Shown in pieces: positions 43,434 to 55,102 of a DNA stretch of 64,000 nt. Below the pieces are notes generated by a model. It was not told where the DNA came from. It ran no database searches and saw nothing but the letters and a program-made list of their open reading frames with translations. Where the stretch lies: the NCBI GenBank assembly GCA_023614405.1, contig CM042684.1:472139650-472203649 (forward strand), in the 5' to 3' direction. Origin of the DNA: Avena insularis (Eukaryota; Streptophyta; Magnoliopsida; Poales; Poaceae). Positions within the stretch are counted from its first letter, which is position 1. Every line of letters begins with the position of its first letter. A program made the translations under genes and the position numbers.

Positions 43434-44377
43434 CTACCATGTTTAGATCTTGTGATCTCCATTCATGATCAAGATCACCTATTTGTAATCTTACATGTTG
43501 TGTTTGTGGGGATCCGATGGATATTGAGATGCTAGTTAAAATTGATTATTGATTCTATCATGTCTATGTTATTTGTGATCTTGCATGCTTTCCGTTGTTA
43601 GTAGCTATCTTGGCCAAGTAGATGCTTGTAACTCCAAGAAGGAGTATTATGCTCGATAGCGGGCCCATGCCTCTAGTAATCTGGGGAAGTGACAGAAATC
43701 TCTAAGGTACTAGATGTGTTGTTGCTACTAGGGAGAAAACAGCAATCCTTTGTCCATGGTGCAATCGTATTGTTTATTTTACACACTTTGCTTAATGCAA
43801 TTATCTGTTGCTTGCAACTTAATACTAGAGGGGGTTCGAATGATAACCTGAAGGTGGATTATTAGTCATAGATGCAGTTGGATTACGGTATATGTATAAT
43901 GTTGTAATGCCCAATAAAATCTCATAGGAGTCAAGATGATTAGTATATGCATGCATGCTTTCTTGGTGTTTGTTAATTGCCCCGTTGTAATTTGTTCACC
44001 CAACATGTCATCTATCTTAAGGAGAATCACCTCTAGTGAACTATGGACCCTGGTCCATTCTTTTACCATCAATCTACCATCTACTATTTATTGTTTACTG
44101 TTTACTTTCTGCAAGCAATTACTATCTTCCACACAATACATTTAATCCTTTGTTTTCAACAAAATTGGTGAGATTGACAACCTCACTGTAAGTTGGGGGC
44201 AAAGTTTTGTGGTTGTGTTGTGCAGGATTCCAAGTTTGAAACAACACCTTGGAGGTGTTTACTTGCTCCTACTGGTTGGATAACCTTGGTTTCATAACTG
44301 AGGGAAAACTTGCTGCTGTGCTCATCATACCTTCCTCTTAGGGTTCCCCAACGAGCTCGATATATTTTGAGCCATCA
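43434..44377 (+). repeat. Second half of the X1 5' LTR
   Basis: Collinear with the X2 LTR from the word CATGTCTAGATCTTGTG onward; ends GAGCCATCA at 44377 like the X2 LTR. Open frames inside are chance. Confidence 0.85.
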
Positions 44378-44388
44378 AGCCTTTTTTC

Positions 44389-44406
44389 TGGCGCTGTTGC
44401 CGGGGA
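44389..44406 (+). other. X1 primer binding site (tRNA-Asp type)
   Basis: TGGCGCTGTTGCCGGGGA, one mismatch to the complement of the plant tRNA-Asp 3' end. Confidence 0.82.
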
Positions 44407-44566
44407 GTCAAGGACATCTTCACAAGGGGAGTCCCTCATAACCAATCTCTTTACTTTGTTTTTTTTGTTTTGCTTAGTTTATTTCTGCTTTGTTTGCTAG
44501 TTTCTTTATCAAAAACACAAAAAAATAGTTGTACTAGTTTACTTCTTTATATTAAAAACACAAAAA

Positions 44567-46539
44567 ATGACTACTATTGAAAACACTAAGTTGTGTGACT
44601 TCACTAGCACCAACAACAATGATTTCATGTGCACACCTATTGCTTCACCTGTTCCTGAAGCTACTTTCTTTGAAATTAAACCTGCTTTGCTCAATCTTGT
44701 TATGAAAGAACAATTCTCTGGTGTTGGTACTGAAGATGCTGCTGCTCACCTTAATAACTTTGTTGAACTTTGTGAGATGCAAAAACATAGGGATGTAGAT
44801 GGAGATATTATTAAGCTTGAATTGTTTCCTTTCTCTTTGAGAGGAAAAGCTAAAGAATGGTTGCTATCCCTAACTAGAAATAGTATTGATTCTTGGACTA
44901 AATGCAAAGATGCTTTTATTGGAAAATACTACCCTCTTGCTAAGATTATATCTATGAGAAGTGAAATAATGAAATTTAAACAATATCATAATGAACATGT
45001 TGCTCAAGCTTGGGAAAGAATGAAATCTTCGGTAAAGAATTGTCCCACTCATGGACTGACTGCTTGGATGATTATCCAAACCTTTTATGCAGGACTGAAT
45101 TATTCTTCAAGAAATTTGCTAGATTCTGCTACTGGAGGTACCTTTATGACTATTACTTTGGGTGTTGGACCAAAGCTTCTTGATAATATGATGGTTAACT
45201 ATTCTGAATGGCACACTGAGAGAGCTCCACAAGGTAAGAAGGTAAATTCTGTTGAAGAAACCTCCTCCTCGAGTGATAAAATTGATGTTATTATAATCTA
45301 TGCTTGTTAATGGGAAAGCTCATATTGATCCAAATCATGTTCCCTTAGCCTCTTTGGTTGCTCAAGAAGAGCAAGTTAATGTGAACTTTATTAGAAATGA
45401 TAATTTTTGCAACAATGCCTACAGGAATAATTTTGGTAATAATAATTATAGGCCAGATCCTCCCAATAATGGTAATGCTTATGGAAATTCCTACAACAAT
45501 AATAGAATTGCACCCTCTAAACTTGAAGTCATGCTTAAAGATTTTATTAGTAAACAAACTGCTTTCAATAAAACTATTGAGGAAAAACTCACTAATGCTG
45601 AAAGAAATATAGCATCATTGTCTAAAGAACAATCTTCTTTGAATAAAATGGCTGCTAAACCTGAAACTATTGAAAATCCCTTTGCTGCTACTAATGCCAT
45701 ACAAGTTAGAATTGATGAAAATGTTAGACTGTTAGCTGAATTGCATGCTAAGTGGGAAAGAGGAGATGAAATTGCTAGAAATAGTAGTATTTGTACTATC
45801 ACCACCACTAATGTTGAAGCTAGCAAACCCAATGAAGTCCCCATTCCTTTTGCAACAATGCCTAAAACCAATGCAACCTTTTCTAATAAAAATGCTGAAA
45901 TTCTTCGAAATATGGGAAACAATAGCCCTACTACTTTAGATGGTAATTATGATTTTGATCTTGATGGTTGCAATATCTCTGAAGTAATTATGTTCCTACA
46001 AAAGCTTGCTACAAGTCCTAATGCTAGTGCTATGAATATGGCCTTTACAAAACACATTACTGATGCTCTCATAAAAATTAAAGAAGAAAAGATGAAATAT
46101 AAAACTTCTATCCCTACAAAATTAGAAGATGGTTGGGAACCCATCATTAATATAAAAGTGAATGATTTTGATCTCAAAGCTCTATGTGATCCTGATAGTA
46201 GTGTTTCTATTATGCCTAGAAAGATTTATGAAATGCTTGATTTGCCACCATTGGAAGATTGTTATTTAAATGTCCAACTTGATGATAATGCTAAAAAGAA
46301 ACTCATGGGGAGTATCAATGATGTTCTTATTATGGTTAACAATGCCTATGTCCCCGTTGATTTCTATGTTTTGGATGTTGAATGCAATGCTTCTTGTCCT
46401 ATTATTTTGGGAAGACCTTTTCTTAGAACTATTGGTGCTATTATTGATATGAAAGACGGCAACATTAAATATCAATTCCCACTCAAGAAAGGTATAGAAC
46501 ACTTCCCTAAGAAGAGAGAGAAGATTCCTTTTGCCTCTC
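44567..46539 (+). pseudogene. gag: X1 gag-protease, interrupted by X2
   Basis: Two overlapping frames (44567-45310 and 45300 on) are joined by one frameshift near 45290. Gag residues 35-190 match the Athila-type retrotransposon gag domain: F-E-I-K-P-A-L-L-N-L-V, L-F-P-F-S-L-R-G-K-A-K-E-W-L, F-I-G-K-Y-Y-P, A-W-E-R-M-K and I-Q-T-F-Y-A-G-L-N. An asparagine-rich stretch and a coiled-coil-like stretch follow. The protease has L-C-D-P-D-S-S-V-S-I-M-P, where relatives have D-x-G, so the Gly is changed, and P-I-I-L-G-R-P-F. The frame meets X2 at 46540; its original end resumes at 53337-53391 with F-A-R-N-A-S-S-F-E-N-T. No pol follows, so the element must have depended on enzymes from elsewhere. Confidence 0.88.
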
Positions 46540-48116
46540 CGATACATTGTATCCATAATTTTTGATGTTCCAAGCTTGGTTTTATCCACTTTCTTGTGTT
46601 TTGTTCCAACTTTGGAGTACTTTCATATGATTTCTTGGACTAACCTATTAACAAGAGACACAGTGCCAGCTGCCTGTTTTCTGCTGTTTTTGGTTCCAGG
46701 AAAGTCAGAAAATGAATATTCTCGGAATTGGACGGGACAAAAGCCAAAGTGCCTATTTTTTCGAATGTCATCAAGTGCCAGAATACGAGACGGAGAGGGG
46801 CCACCACACCACACAGCGTGGCAGGCTGGCCCGTGCCGGGGTGGTGTGGCCCGCACCACCCTCGGCCTCTCCTTCCGCCTATATTACCTCGGGATGAAAA
46901 CCCTAAGTGCCCGATCAAAAATCCACGAAAGAGTGCATGGCCGTCATCTCCATCCCTAGATCGGAGGATCTGAATCTCTTCCCGGCACCACCGGAGAGAA
47001 TTCACCGAGGCCTTCTTCATCACCATGCAAGCCTCTGGTGTGATGCATGAGTAGTTCATCCTTGGACTACGGATCCATGTAGTAGCTAGATGACTGGTTC
47101 TCCTCCTTTGTGCTTTCATGTCTAGATCTTGTGAGCTCCATTCATGATCAAGGTCATCTATTTGTAATTCTGCATGTTGTGTTTGCGGGGATCCGATGGA
47201 TATTGAGATGCTATTTCAGATTGATTATTGATTCTATCATGTCTTTGTTATTTGTGATCTTGCATGCTTTCCGTTGTTAGTAGCTATCTTGGCCAAGTAG
47301 ATGCTAGCAACTCCAAGAGTTAGTATTTATGCTCGATAATGGGTTCATTCCTCCGTAATCAGGAAGTGGAAATCTCTAAGGTACTAGATGTGCTGTTGCT
47401 ACTAGGGAGAAAACAACAATCCTTTGTTCATAGAACAATCGTATTGTTTACTTTACACGCATTTCGTAAAGCAATAATCTGTTGCTTGCAACTTAATACT
47501 GGAGGGGGTTCGGATGATAACCTGAAGGTGGATTATTAGTCATAGATGCAGTTGGATGGCGGTCTATGTATTATGTTGTAATGCTCAATCAAGTCTCAAA
47601 GGAGTCAAGATGATTAGTATATGCATGTATTGCTTTCTCGATGTTTTTCAATTGCCCCGCTGTAATTTATTCACCCAGCATGTTATCTATCTTAAGGAGA
47701 GCCACCTCTAGTGAACTATGGATCCCGGTCCTTTTCTTTTACATACAATCTATAAACTGTTTACTGCTTTGTGTTAATTTCTGCAAACTATTACTTATTC
47801 CCATTCGATACGTTTAATCCTTTGTTTTCCGCAAAACACGGTGAGATTGACAACCTCATCGAAGTTGGGGACAAAGTTCTGTGGTTGTGTTGTGCAGGTC
47901 TCCATGTTGCTACTAGCACCGGTAGTGCGCCCTGCCAAAGCTCAGCTAGTAACACCTTTGGGATGTTTCCTTGCTCCTACTGGTTCGATTAAACCTTGGT
48001 TTCATACTGAGGGAAACTTGCTATTGTTCTCATCATACCTTCCTCTTGGGGTTCCCAACGAGCTCTACATCAACCACGCACCAGCACTTTTCTGGGCGCC
48101 GTGCATTGAGCCATCA
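46540..48116 (+). repeat. 5' LTR of X2 (1577 bp)
   Basis: Starts CGATACATTG, where the 3' LTR has TGATACATTG, so the first T of the canonical TG end has changed to C. Ends GAGCCATCA. It has small deletions relative to the 3' LTR. Confidence 0.9.
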
Positions 48117-48126
48117 AGCATTTTTC

Positions 48127-48144
48127 TGGCGCCGTTGCCGGGGA
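48127..48144 (+). other. X2 primer binding site (tRNA-Asp)
   Basis: TGGCGCCGTTGCCGGGGA is an exact complement of the plant tRNA-Asp 3' end as I know it; it lies 10 bases after the LTR. Confidence 0.88.
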
Positions 48145-48250
48145 GGTAAGGTAAAAGGTACTCACATCCTCCGGTGTGAGTGCTCAAAGTTATTTCCTTT
48201 AGATTCTGCAATTTTGTCTTTTTGTTTCTTATTTTCACTAGTTAGGCTTA

Positions 48251-49042
48251 ATGGAAAACAACAAAATTAGAGAGTTTTATAGTATTTATCTTGAGTTAGG
48301 ACATGAAGTGTTTGAAGAGAAAATTTTAAAACCTATGGAACTTTATTTGCATGCTAATAGCAATGTTATTAGTATGAATTCTTTGAACATCATTATTGCT
48401 AATGCTATGGAAAATTCTAAGCTTGGGGAAGCTGGTTTTGATGAGCATGATATTTTTAGTCCCCCAAGCACGGAGGAGAAAATTTACTTTGATGATACTA
48501 TGCCTCCAATATATGATGATTGCAATGATGAATATGATATTTTCAGTCCACCTACTATTGAGGAGAAAATTAATTATGATTACAATATGCCTCCTATATT
48601 TGATGATTATGGTGATGAGAATAATAATGATAGCTATTTTGGTGTTGGTCCCACTACAATTAATAAGAATGACTATGTTTATGTGGGGAGTAATAATTAT
48701 TTTATGCATGTGGCTCATGATAAGAATGTTTTATGTGATAGTTATATTGTTAATTTTATTCATGATGCTACTGAAAGTTATTATGAGAGAGGGAAACATG
48801 GTTTTATGCATCTCAATAATATTAAGTTTCTCCTCTTTATGTTGAAAGTCTTGAAGTTCCACTTGTTTTGATTTACTATGCTTATTGCTTTGTGCTTTCA
48901 TGACTTGTTTATTTACAAGATTATTTTGCATAGGAAGTGGGTTAGACTTAAATGTGCTTTGAATTTGCTTCTTGATGCTCTATTTTACTTCAATTCATAT
49001 TTCTTATGTGACCATCCTCTCAAACTATCATGCCTAACTTGA
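48251..49042 (+). pseudogene. X2 unknown protein: acidic, with hydrophobic C-terminus
   Basis: The frame opens with M-E-N-N-K-I-R-E-F-Y at 48251 and is open for 206 codons to a TGA at 48869; the same frame then continues to a second stop at 49040-49042, giving a likely original length of 263 residues. Residues 75-135 hold two acidic repeats with D-I-F-S-P-P and M-P-P-I-Y-D-D or M-P-P-I-F-D-D. Residues 185-230 and 240-255 are hydrophobic and could be membrane segments (F-L-L-F-M-L-K-V-L; L-L-L-D-A-L-F-Y-F). There is no gag, zinc knuckle or protease motif. It sits where gag stands in X1. I recall similar frames in wheat repeats, but no function. Confidence 0.7.
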
Positions 49043-51717
49043 AGGCGTTAAAGAAAAGTACTTATTGGGAGATAACCCAAAAGTTTTAGATGAGTCTTGG
49101 AAATTATTACCTCAGTAATAACCTCTCCTTATCCTTTTTATTTTCCTTTTTGTGCCAAGAGTAACCTCTAATGAGAGAGAAGTAATGATTGGGAAAGTTG
49201 TTGTCCCGAAACAGATTTCTATGCTTTCCCGTAAAAATTCGTGTAAAATCTCTGAACGTCTTTTTGAGGCGTGAATTTTTGTGCTTCTGACCCAGGTTGT
49301 TATCTAACTTTCGTTAGTTCAACACTTTTTGATTTGAGCAACATAAGGTCTTCGAAAAAATTCGTCTTTACCTGCTGGTCTGTTTTGACAGATTTCTGCC
49401 ATTTTCTGCATTTGCTTCTTGTTGGTTCCTTTTTGAGTTCTTTTGGGGAATTGAGCTTTTTGAGGGAAGTGATATAGTAGCTAGTGTTTTAATGGAAGTT
49501 TATTGGTCTTAGAACTGAACCTAAAGACTTATTATCTTGAGTGCACTAATGTTGCTAATAAAGATTGTGTGAAGTTTTATATGAAGGAAAAATTTCAGAT
49601 GTATGGAAGGAATGAGTAATGAGATGAAGGATGGACTAAATCTCAATCTTGGGGATGCCACGTGTGTCACCCCAAGAAATATCCAAGAAGTACAAGCGTC
49701 AAAGCTTGGGGATGCCCAAGGCATCCCCTTCTTCATCAATAAAAATCCCAAGTTTCTTCCAAACGCTTCATTTTTATTGTTTCATGCACGGTTGTGTTGT
49801 TCTTGGAGCGTCTTCTTTTTCGTTTTCATTTCGGTTTTTAGTTTGCTTGGTTTGCTTAGTTTGTTGAATAAATTGGTTGAACCCCCTCTTTCATACATTG
49901 GTTTTCAAATAGTTTGGTTTGGATTGGAAAAGAGTAGGAACATTCTTGCTTAAGTGGTAAAGAGAACTTGTTTTTGACTGTGGCCTATGCTTTGTCATGC
50001 CATGCTTGATTTTTTTTGGCTTTATGCTTAGTATTCTTTGCTGTAGCATGACTTGTTATAAACAATTGATATTGCTTAATGTTCCTTGGATGAATCATGC
50101 GTTGTTTTAGCATATTAAAGCATAGTATTGTGGTATTCTCCTTTGATGCTTTATTTGGGTTGACTTGGCGCATGCTCACACCATGTTATGACTATCTCAA
50201 GTCACCATAGCCTTTATGATCCTTTAGTTTTCAACTAGTAGTATCACTTTATGCTTTGATTAATGATGTTTTGTCGCTCTGCATGATTATGGCCATTATT
50301 GCTCTCTTAGTCTGTCGCTCCCAGTCTTTTGCTAGCCTCCACAACAAAGTATGAGTTCCACTCATGCATCCAACTCCCTAAACCAAGTTATTCCAAAGAG
50401 TCCACCATACCTACCTACTAGCTTATGCTATTCCAAGTATATTCGTGCTTTTGTTTACCTTCCAAATTAAACTTGTTATGAGAAAACTAGTGATTAAAGC
50501 TCTCACGAACTTGATGGCACACTTTACTTTTTGCAGCTAATAAACTTGAACCATTGGGTCCTTCTTTGTTGCGTATATGCTTGTGCTTTATAAGTTGAAA
50601 TTAGCAGAACCATGTTTCATGGGGAACGCTTTCAACATTGCACTTGTACTTTGTACCCCGTTGATATCATGTTCTTTTGCTTATGGATCCCGGCGGTGTG
50701 AAATAAAAGTGGAACTTGTAAGATCATGGAGTTTGTATGTGTGTTAGAGAAACGCCTAGGCCGCTAGCCTAAGCCATGCCTAATCATGGTGGAAACTTGC
50801 AGCATCACCATAATGAGCACTCTATGAAGCATCCTCAATAAAAACCTATGCAAATAGCAAATAAAAAGATCGTTGAGATGCTCATTGTCTGCTTGCCTTG
50901 TCATTTTGATTATGGGAAAGCTCCCGTATCATGTGCAAGGGGTACCCCATTGGCGGTTCTTAATGATACACATATACTTACAATGACAAGAGCTTACTCG
51001 TGACTGAAGTTGAGTAGCATGAGGATCGGTCTTCATAAGTAAGGGGCATGAGATTTCAGTTTATAACTTGTCAAGCATATCCTCTTAGTTGTGTCACTTT
51101 AACCTTAATCACCTTAAAGATGCTTATGCTAGGGGCAATGAGAGCTGAAAGCTATAAGTACCATAATTTTTGGAAGCAATTTATGAGACTTGAATCCCTA
51201 CTTCCTTTTAAAGGTCTTTCTTCCACCATTATATTGAGTCTCCACCTTCTATCTTTATGCACCTACTTTGAGAGCATTATGGCCATTCTTAGTTCTATGT
51301 GCATTGTCCCAAGACTAGTTGATTGATGCATAACTTGATATTGCTTGTTTTAAACTATTGTATCTAGTCACTCTTATGAACTTTGAAGGTGTCCTATGCA
51401 TTTATATTTGCTACTCTATTGAGGGACAAGCTGAATACTATTATGCTATGTTTTCTTTATGTGAAATAAACAAACGTCTTGCAAAACATTGTTATTCATG
51501 AATCTTTTGTTTGTGCCTTTTCATGTTGCATCATAGTTTCTTTGCTTATCGCTAGAACTTTGTCTTTCATGTTATGATTGAAGTACTATGATCCCAGATT
51601 TGAATGTTTTACAAATACTTTGATCAAGTTTATGATGGTGCATGTCACCTAAAAAAATATTCTTTCTTTTTATCACTTACCTACTCGAGGACGAGCAGGA
51701 GTTAAGCTTGGGGATGT
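49043..51717 (+). other. Conserved non-coding 3' region of X2 and PPT
   Basis: 2.7 kb without a gene, collinear with X1 (partly), X3 and X4. It starts with the post-ORF motif GGCGTTAAAGAAAAGTAC and GGGAGATAACCC (49043-49080), then the hairpins at 49103-49122 and 49708-49728. The PPT AAGCTTGGGGA stands directly before the 3' LTR. The open frame 49603-49953 recurs in X3 but is interrupted in other copies. Confidence 0.78.
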
Positions 51718-53336
51718 TGATACATTGCAAATGTATCCATAATTTTTGATGTTCCATGCTTGGTTTTATCCACTTTCTTGTGTTTTGTTCCAACTTTGGA
51801 GTACTTTTCATATGATTTCTTGGACTAACCTATTAATAAGAGCCATAGTGCCAGTTGCCTGTTTTCTGCTGTTTTTGGTTCCAGGAAAGTCAGAAAATGA
51901 ATATTCTCGGAATTGGACGGGACAAAAGCCAAAGTGCCTATTTTTCCGGATGTCATCAAGTGCCAGAATACGAGACGGAGAGGGGCCAGGGGGCCACCGC
52001 ACCACCTGGCCGCACGGCCAGGCCTGGCCCACGCCAAGGGGTGGTGTGGCCGCTCCCGGCACCCCCTCGGCCTCTCCTTCCGCCTATACATTGCCCTCGG
52101 GACGAAAACCCTAAGTGCCCGATCAAAAATCCACGAAAGAGTCTGTAGCCGTCGTCATCTCCATCCCTAGATTGGGAGGGATCTGAAGCTCTTCCCGACA
52201 CCCTGCCGGAGAGGGGAATTCACCCTGGAGGCCTTCTTCATTACCATGCAAGCCTCCGGTGTGATGCGTGGGTAGTTCATCCTTGGACTACAGATCCAGG
52301 TAGTAGCTAGATGGCTGGTTCTCCTCCTTTGTGCTTTCATGTCTAGATCTTGTGAGCTCCGTTCATGATCAAGGTCATCTATTTGTAATTCTGCATGTTG
52401 TGTTTGCGGGGATCCGATGGATATTGAGATGCTATTTCAGATTGATTATTGATTCTATCATGTCTTTGTTATTTGTGATCTTGCATGCTTTCCGTTGTTA
52501 GTAGCTATCTTGGCCAAGTAGATGCTAGCAACTCCAAGAGTTAGTATTTATGCTCGATAGTGGGTTCATGCCTCCGTAACTGGGAAGTGATGTAAATCTC
52601 TAAGGTACTAGATGTGTTGTTGCTACTAGGAGAAAACAGCAATCCTTTGTTCATAGAACAATCGTATTGTTTACTTTACGCAGTTAAGAAGCAATAATCT
52701 TTTGCTTGCAACTTAATCTTTGGAGGGGTTCGGATGATAACCTGAAGGTGGATTATTAGTCATAGATGTAGTTGGATGGCGGTCTATGTATTATGTTGTA
52801 ATGCCCAATCAAGTCTCAAGGGAGTCAAGATGATTAGTATATGCATGTATTGCTTTCTCGATGTTTGTCAATTGTCCCGCTGTAATTTGTTCACCCAGCA
52901 TGTTATCTATCTTAAGGAGAGCCACCTCTATTAAACTATGGATCCCAGTCCTTTTCTTTTACATAATCTATAAACTGTTTACTGCTTTGTGTTTACTTTC
53001 TGCAAACTATTACTTATTCCCATTCGATACGTTTAATCCTTTGTTTTCCGCAAAACACGGTGAGATTGACAACCTCATCGCATGTTGGGGACAAAGTTCT
53101 GTGGTTGTGTTGTGCAGGTCTCCATGTTGCTACTATCATAGGTAGTGCGCCCTGCCAAAGCTCAGCTAGTAACACCTTTCGGGTGTTTCCTTGCTCCTAC
53201 TGGTTCGATTAAACCTTGGTTTCATACTGAGGGAAACTTGCTGTTGTGCTCATCATACCTTCCTCTTGGGGTTCCCAACGAGCTCTACATCAACCACGCA
53301 CCAGCACTTTTCTAGGCGCCATGCATTGAGCCATCA
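51718..53336 (+). repeat. 3' LTR of X2 (1619 bp)
   Basis: TGATACATTGCAAATG to GAGCCATCA; the ends and body match the 5' LTR closely. It ends directly at the duplication CTCTC. Confidence 0.93.
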
Positions 53337-53341
53337 CTCTC

Positions 53342-54583
53342 CTATTAAAACAAAATTTGCTCGTAATGCTTCTTCATTTGAGAATACTTGATTCTTGCTT
53401 CTTATGCCTAGCTCAAAGGCGTTAAAGAAAAGCACTTAGTGGGAGATAACCCAAATTTCTTTAGGAATCTTTTGTTGAGTCTTGGAAGTTATTGCTTCAG
53501 TAATAACCTCTCCTTATCCTTTTTGTGTGGTTTTTGTGCCAAGAGTAACCTCTAATGAGAGAGAAGTAAGACTTGGGAAAGTTGCTATCCCGAAATAGAT
53601 TTTTTGTGCTTCACTGTAAAAATTCGTGAAAAATCTCTATACGTCAGATTGATCTGTAATGTTTTGTGCTTCTGACCCAGGTTGTTATCCAACTTTCGTT
53701 AGTTTAGCACTTTTCGATTTGAGCAACAAAAGGTCTTCGAAAATGTCGGTTTTTACCTGCTGGTCTGTTTTGACAGATTTCTGCCATTATTTGCATTTGC
53801 CTCTTAATCTCTTTCTGTTTGAGTTCTCTTTGATCACTTGAACTTTTTAAAGGAAGTGCTACAGTAGCTTGTGTTTTAATGGAAGTTTTACTTATGTTGA
53901 AACTGAACCAAAAAGACCTATTATCTTGAATACACTAATGTTACTAATGAAGATTGTGTGAAGTGTATGAAGGAAATTTTAAAGTGTAGGTAAAAGTAAT
54001 ATCATAAGATGAAGTATGGACAAAAGCTCAAGCTTGGGTATGCCACCCGTGTCACCCCAAGAAATATTCAAGAAGTACAAGCGTCAAAGCTTGGGGATGC
54101 CTTGGGCATCCCCTTCTTCATCAATAAAAATCTCAGGTTTCTTCCAAACACTTCATTTTTATTGTTTCATGCATAATTGTGTTGATCTTGGAGCATCTTC
54201 GTTTTTGCTTTTAGTTTTTGTTTGCTTAGTTTGCTTAAATAAATTGGTTGGACCCCCGCATTCATACATAGTTTCAAATAGGTTGATTTGGATTGGAAAA
54301 GAGTAGGAAAGTTCATGCTTATAAGTGGTATAAAAGGAGTCTTGTTTTTTATTATGGCCTAGGCTTTGTCATGTCATGCTTGATATTGTTTTGACTTTAT
54401 GCTTAGTAATTACTGTTGTAGCATGACTTGTTACAAACAATTGAGATTGCTTAATGTGCCTTGAAAGAATCATGCGTTGTTTTAGCATATAAAAGCATAA
54501 TATTGTGGTATTCTCCTTTGATGCTTTATTTGGGTTGACTTGGCGCATGCTCACACCATGTTAAGACTATACCAAGTCACCGT
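53342..54583 (+). other. End of X1 protease frame and start of its 3' region
   Basis: The first 50 bases finish the X1 protein (stop at 53389-53391). The rest is non-coding and carries the post-ORF motif (53416-53455) and the hairpins at 53488-53507 and 54093-54113. ACCGT (54579-54583) would be the left duplication of Z. Confidence 0.78.
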
Positions 54584-55102
54584 TGTTGGGGATATACTTT
54601 CCGGGTATCCTCACAGTTCCTCACTGACCAGGGTGGCCCACTTCGGGTTAGAGCATTGCTTCATGGGCGGCCCAGTCAGGGAGAAAGACGGAATCCAATC
54701 TGGCTACGGGAAGGCCCAGAAGACTTACCGACTTAGGCCCATCATGTTACTTGTAGTTCAAGATGTACTTTGTAACCGACTCTTAGTCATAGCCGGATAG
54801 ATCTCTCCTATAAACCCTAGGCCGGATATCTATATAAGCCGTCCTAGGGAGAGCCTTTAGGGCAACACTCTAAACCTCAATAGTCTAGAATCTCAACTCG
54901 CACAGGCGAAACCCTTGTAACCCATATTCCGGCTCTGCCAGACATCGATTGCTAGCAGGAGTAGGATCCGTCCAAAGCCGGCGGATTCGAACCTGGGTAA
55001 ACTTGTGTGCTCACTGTCCCGGAATACCGTATGTCTCACACCCCTCTCTTCCACACGCCTCGAGGATCCCCTCATGGCGTACTTGTCATTAATCCGACGA
55101 CA
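54584..55102 (+). repeat. 5' LTR of Z (519 bp)
   Basis: Starts TGTTGGGGATATACTTTC, ends AATCCGACGACA. A TATATAAG box is at 54831-54838. The end is followed by the primer site TTGGCGCCCTCCGTGGGGC at 55104-55122. An ATG that opens gag (55074) is inside the LTR. Confidence 0.9.

Larger units (their letters stand above)
46540..53336 (+). mobile_element. X2: complete non-autonomous X element (6.8 kb)
   Basis: Two LTRs in direct orientation, primer site, one non-gag reading frame and the shared 3' region. The exact 5 bp duplication CTCTC flanks it (46535-46539 and 53337-53341). It sits inside the protease end of X1, a member of the same family, in the same orientation. Neither gag nor pol is encoded. 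Confidence 0.93.
43434..54583 (+). mobile_element. X1: X-family element with gag-protease, host of X2 and Z
   Basis: Plus-strand element. Its 5' LTR is split: the second half is here (43434-44377), the first half is inverted at 23956-24571. Primer site, gag-protease and the first 1.2 kb of the 3' region follow; X2 is nested at 46540-53336, and Z interrupts the 3' region at 54584. The 3' LTR lies outside the window. No RT or integrase: after the protease the frame ends (53391) and the non-coding 3' region starts. Confidence 0.82.

Noticed and set aside
46531..46973. Frames of 142-159 codons in the X2 5' LTR
   Set aside because: The same LTR part in X1, X3 and X4 has other stops; no domain is seen.
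48127..48144. tRNA-Asp gene
   Set aside because: Only 18 bases match, in the position of a primer binding site after an LTR; no cloverleaf.
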